NCBI GenBank assembly: GCA_007116535.1
Contig: SKIG01000085.1
Coordinates: forward strand, 1 to 5,887
Origin: Psychroflexus sp.
GTDB taxonomy: Bacteria; Bacteroidota; Bacteroidia; Flavobacteriales; Flavobacteriaceae
Direction: 5' to 3'
DNA length: 5,887 nt
The notes beneath the pieces were generated by a model, which saw nothing but the letters and a program-made list of their open reading frames with translations, was not told the DNA's origin and ran no database searches. Position numbers and translations under genes: made by a program. Within the stretch, counting starts at the first letter, position 1; the number at the start of each line of letters is the position of its first letter. Below are positions 4,847-5,887 of the stretch, piece by piece.

Positions 4847-5746
4847 TGGGTTTTGAAGAATTTTCTTGTACTTTGATAAGTTTTCTTTGACTTCTTGAGA
4901 CATTTTCGGATTTTGAATATCTGTGTATTGTTGCATGGTTTCAAGGATAATTTTGGCAACAAAATAACGAGCACTAGCCTTATCATCAGCAGGAATACAA
5001 TACCATGGTGCATGTTCAAAAGAACTTTTTCTCATCACTTCTTCATATACTTCTTGGTAATCTCCCCAAAGTTTTCTTTCTGAAATATCCGAAGCTTCAA
5101 ACTTCCAATTCTTTTTGGGGTCTCTTAAACGTTTTAAAAGTCTCTTGCGTTGTTCTTCTTCAGAAATATGCAGATAAAATTTCATTACAATGCATCCATT
5201 GTTAGTAATGTGGCTTTCAAAATTATTTATTTGTTCTAATCGTTTGTCCCAAAAATCACTTGGTATATCCTCAACAGATTGAATAGAGGGGAGATTTTCA
5301 TTAAGAACTATTTGAGGTCTAACACGAGATATAAGTACATTTTCGTAATGTGAACGATTGAAGACGGCATATTTACCACGTTCGGGTAAAACTTTATAAT
5401 GTCGCCACAAAAAATCATGTTTCAATTCTTTTTCAGAAGGTTTTTTGAAACTGTAGGAAGTTACTCCACGAACATTGAAATCTTTGAAAACTTCTCTGAC
5501 CATGCTGTCCTTTCCTGAGTTATCCATTCCTTGGACGCAAATCAGCACGCTATATTTTGCATGTGCATAAAGTATATTTTGGAGGTCACCAAGTGTTCTT
5601 CGAGTTTTCCTAAGATGCTTTTCGATATTTCTTTTCTTTTCAACTACTAAAAAATGTGTTGGAAATTTATCGATTTCAAAGTTTTCATTGACAAAAAAAT
5701 CTTCTTTGCTAAAGTCGGTTATTGAATTTTGTGATGTTTCATACAT
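4832..5746 (-). CDS. ppk2: Polyphosphate kinase 2 (class III-type polyphosphate:nucleotide phosphotransferase)
   Basis: Cytoplasmic PPK2-family enzyme that transfers phosphate between polyphosphate and nucleotides; class III members can phosphorylate both AMP and ADP using polyphosphate. Visible features are Walker A GMDNSGKDS at residues 73-81 (Lys79, with Asp75 inside the loop), FKKPSEKELKHDFLWR at 100-115, the Walker B region VFNRSHYENVLISRVRP at 128-144, a basic lid KRLLKRLRDPKKNWKF at 201-216, and HAPWYCIPADDKASARYF at 245-262. NRSHYE, rather than the DRSWYNR of classes I and II, is my reason for choosing class III. The 304 residues are near the family norm, with about 50 residues before the core. 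The start is ATG; an in-frame TAA lies immediately upstream at 5750-5752, so no longer form exists. It probably supports energy or nucleotide regeneration from polyphosphate. Family very secure, class likely. Confidence 0.93.
   Translation of the reverse strand: MYETSQNSITDFSKEDFFVNENFEIDKFPTHFLVVEKKRNIEKHLRKTRRTLGDLQNILYAHAKYSVLICVQGMDNSGKDSMVREVFKDFNVRGVTSYSFKKPSEKELKHDFLWRHYKVLPERGKYAVFNRSHYENVLISRVRPQIVLNENLPSIQSVEDIPSDFWDKRLEQINNFESHITNNGCIVMKFYLHISEEEQRKRLLKRLRDPKKNWKFEASDISERKLWGDYQEVYEEVMRKSSFEHAPWYCIPADDKASARYFVAKIILETMQQYTDIQNPKMSQEVKENLSKYKKILQNPLENS
5637..5652. repeat. 16-base direct repeat, copy 1 (inside ppk2)
   Basis: TTTTCAACTACTAAAA occurs here, within the codons for LVVEKK near residue 35 of PPK2, and identically at 5756-5771. 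The match ends at both borders. Confidence 0.6.
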
Positions 5747-5755
5747 GAATTAAAA

Positions 5756-5771
5756 TTTTCAACTACTAAAA
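5756..5771. repeat. 16-base direct repeat, copy 2 (upstream of ppk2)
   Basis: Identical to 5637-5652 and in the same orientation, 119 bases away, beginning ten bases upstream of the ppk2 start codon. On the minus strand it reads TTTTAGTAGTTGAAAA in the leader of the gene. It may reflect a local duplication or chance in AT-rich DNA. Confidence 0.6.
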
Positions 5772-5786
5772 TACAAATAAATTAAT

Positions 5787-5814
5787 AAAAAAGCCACTCG
5801 TTGGTGAGTGGCTT
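5787..5814 (-). terminator. Rho-independent terminator for leftward transcription
   Basis: AAGCCACTC (5791-5799) and GAGTGGCTT (5806-5814) form a perfect nine-pair stem with a six-base loop, which a G-T pair can tighten to TTGG. On the minus strand the stem runs straight into TTTTTTATTAATT, the classic U-tract arrangement. Rightward the sequence after the stem is GTATATTT, much weaker. It would end a minus-strand transcript arriving from beyond the right edge and separate it from ppk2. Confidence 0.85.
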
Positions 5815-5821
5815 GTATATT

Positions 5822-5887
5822 TCAATAATAACTAGTTTTATAAAGTACACGACAAAAATTGATATTTGTCAAATCAGTTTTACCCCA
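5822..5887 (-). CDS. Possible C-terminal end of a gene cut by the window edge
   Basis: Reading leftward from the last base, one frame is open for 21 codons to a TGA at 5822-5824; the other two frames meet stops within six codons. The peptide ends NINFCRVLYKTSYY. The stop lies seven bases before the strong leftward terminator, as expected for the last gene of a minus-strand unit. A run of this length is also easy to obtain by chance, and an inverted repeat GACAAA/TTTGTC (5851-5856 and 5865-5870) inside it could equally mark non-coding DNA. No family can be named. Confidence 0.3.
   Translation of the reverse strand, partial: WGKTDLTNINFCRVLYKTSYY

Noticed and set aside
4895..5205. Two plus-strand ORFs of 62 and 66 codons opposite ppk2
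   Set aside because: Antisense to the lid and C-terminal motifs of PPK2 and mutually overlapping; no independent support.
1..5887. Mobile element, CRISPR array, toxin-antitoxin or defence system
   Set aside because: No transposase or integrase, terminal repeats, regularly spaced repeats or toxin/effector domains are visible. The single-domain MazG-like protein sits with housekeeping genes and lacks a MazEF-type partner.

Overview
The window looks like an ordinary chromosomal segment of a Bacteroidota species, most likely a member of the Flavobacteriaceae. It is strongly AT-rich, no start codon has a clear Shine-Dalgarno sequence (A/T-rich leaders instead), and matches to the Bacteroidota -7 promoter element TAnnTTTG are present. 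Several proteins are also typical of that family: a HPPK-deoxynucleoside kinase fusion, a secreted DUF2911 protein, a short AroA, and a class III-type PPK2. I cannot determine the genus.

Left part (14-3073, minus strand): four co-directional genes, probably transcribed right to left as one unit or two linked units. In order of transcription they are a bifunctional folK-deoxynucleoside kinase, a MazG-like nucleotide pyrophosphohydrolase, a two-helix membrane protein of unknown function, and aroA (EPSP synthase). Gaps are 86, 18 and 25 bases. The set touches folate and dNTP supply: AroA leads to chorismate and so to p-aminobenzoate, HPPK makes the pterin half of folate, the kinase salvages deoxynucleosides, and the MazG-like enzyme probably hydrolyses unwanted nucleotides.

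Middle (3074-3245): a 172-base divergent intergenic region. Each flanking gene begins with TTG rather than ATG. Two perfect -7-type elements lie back to back, one per strand. To the right is a plus-strand YhhQ-family transporter for queuosine precursors (3246-3932).

Spacer (3933-4216): 284 bases without a convincing gene. It holds a small GC-rich hairpin in AT-rich surroundings and two mutually antisense short ORFs (40 and 56 codons). It may be an intergenic repeat or a gene remnant.

Right part: a secreted DUF2911 protein (4217-4846, plus) converges with a PPK2 polyphosphate kinase (4832-5746, minus), their 3' ends overlapping by 15 bases. A good intrinsic terminator pointing leftward at 5787-5814 follows a 21-codon open frame that runs off the right edge, possibly the end of another minus-strand gene.

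I see no mobile element, CRISPR array, RNA gene, defence system or clearly new system. The points most worth following are the fusion enzyme, the uncharacterised membrane protein inside the operon, the paired TTG starts, and the spacer at 3933-4216.
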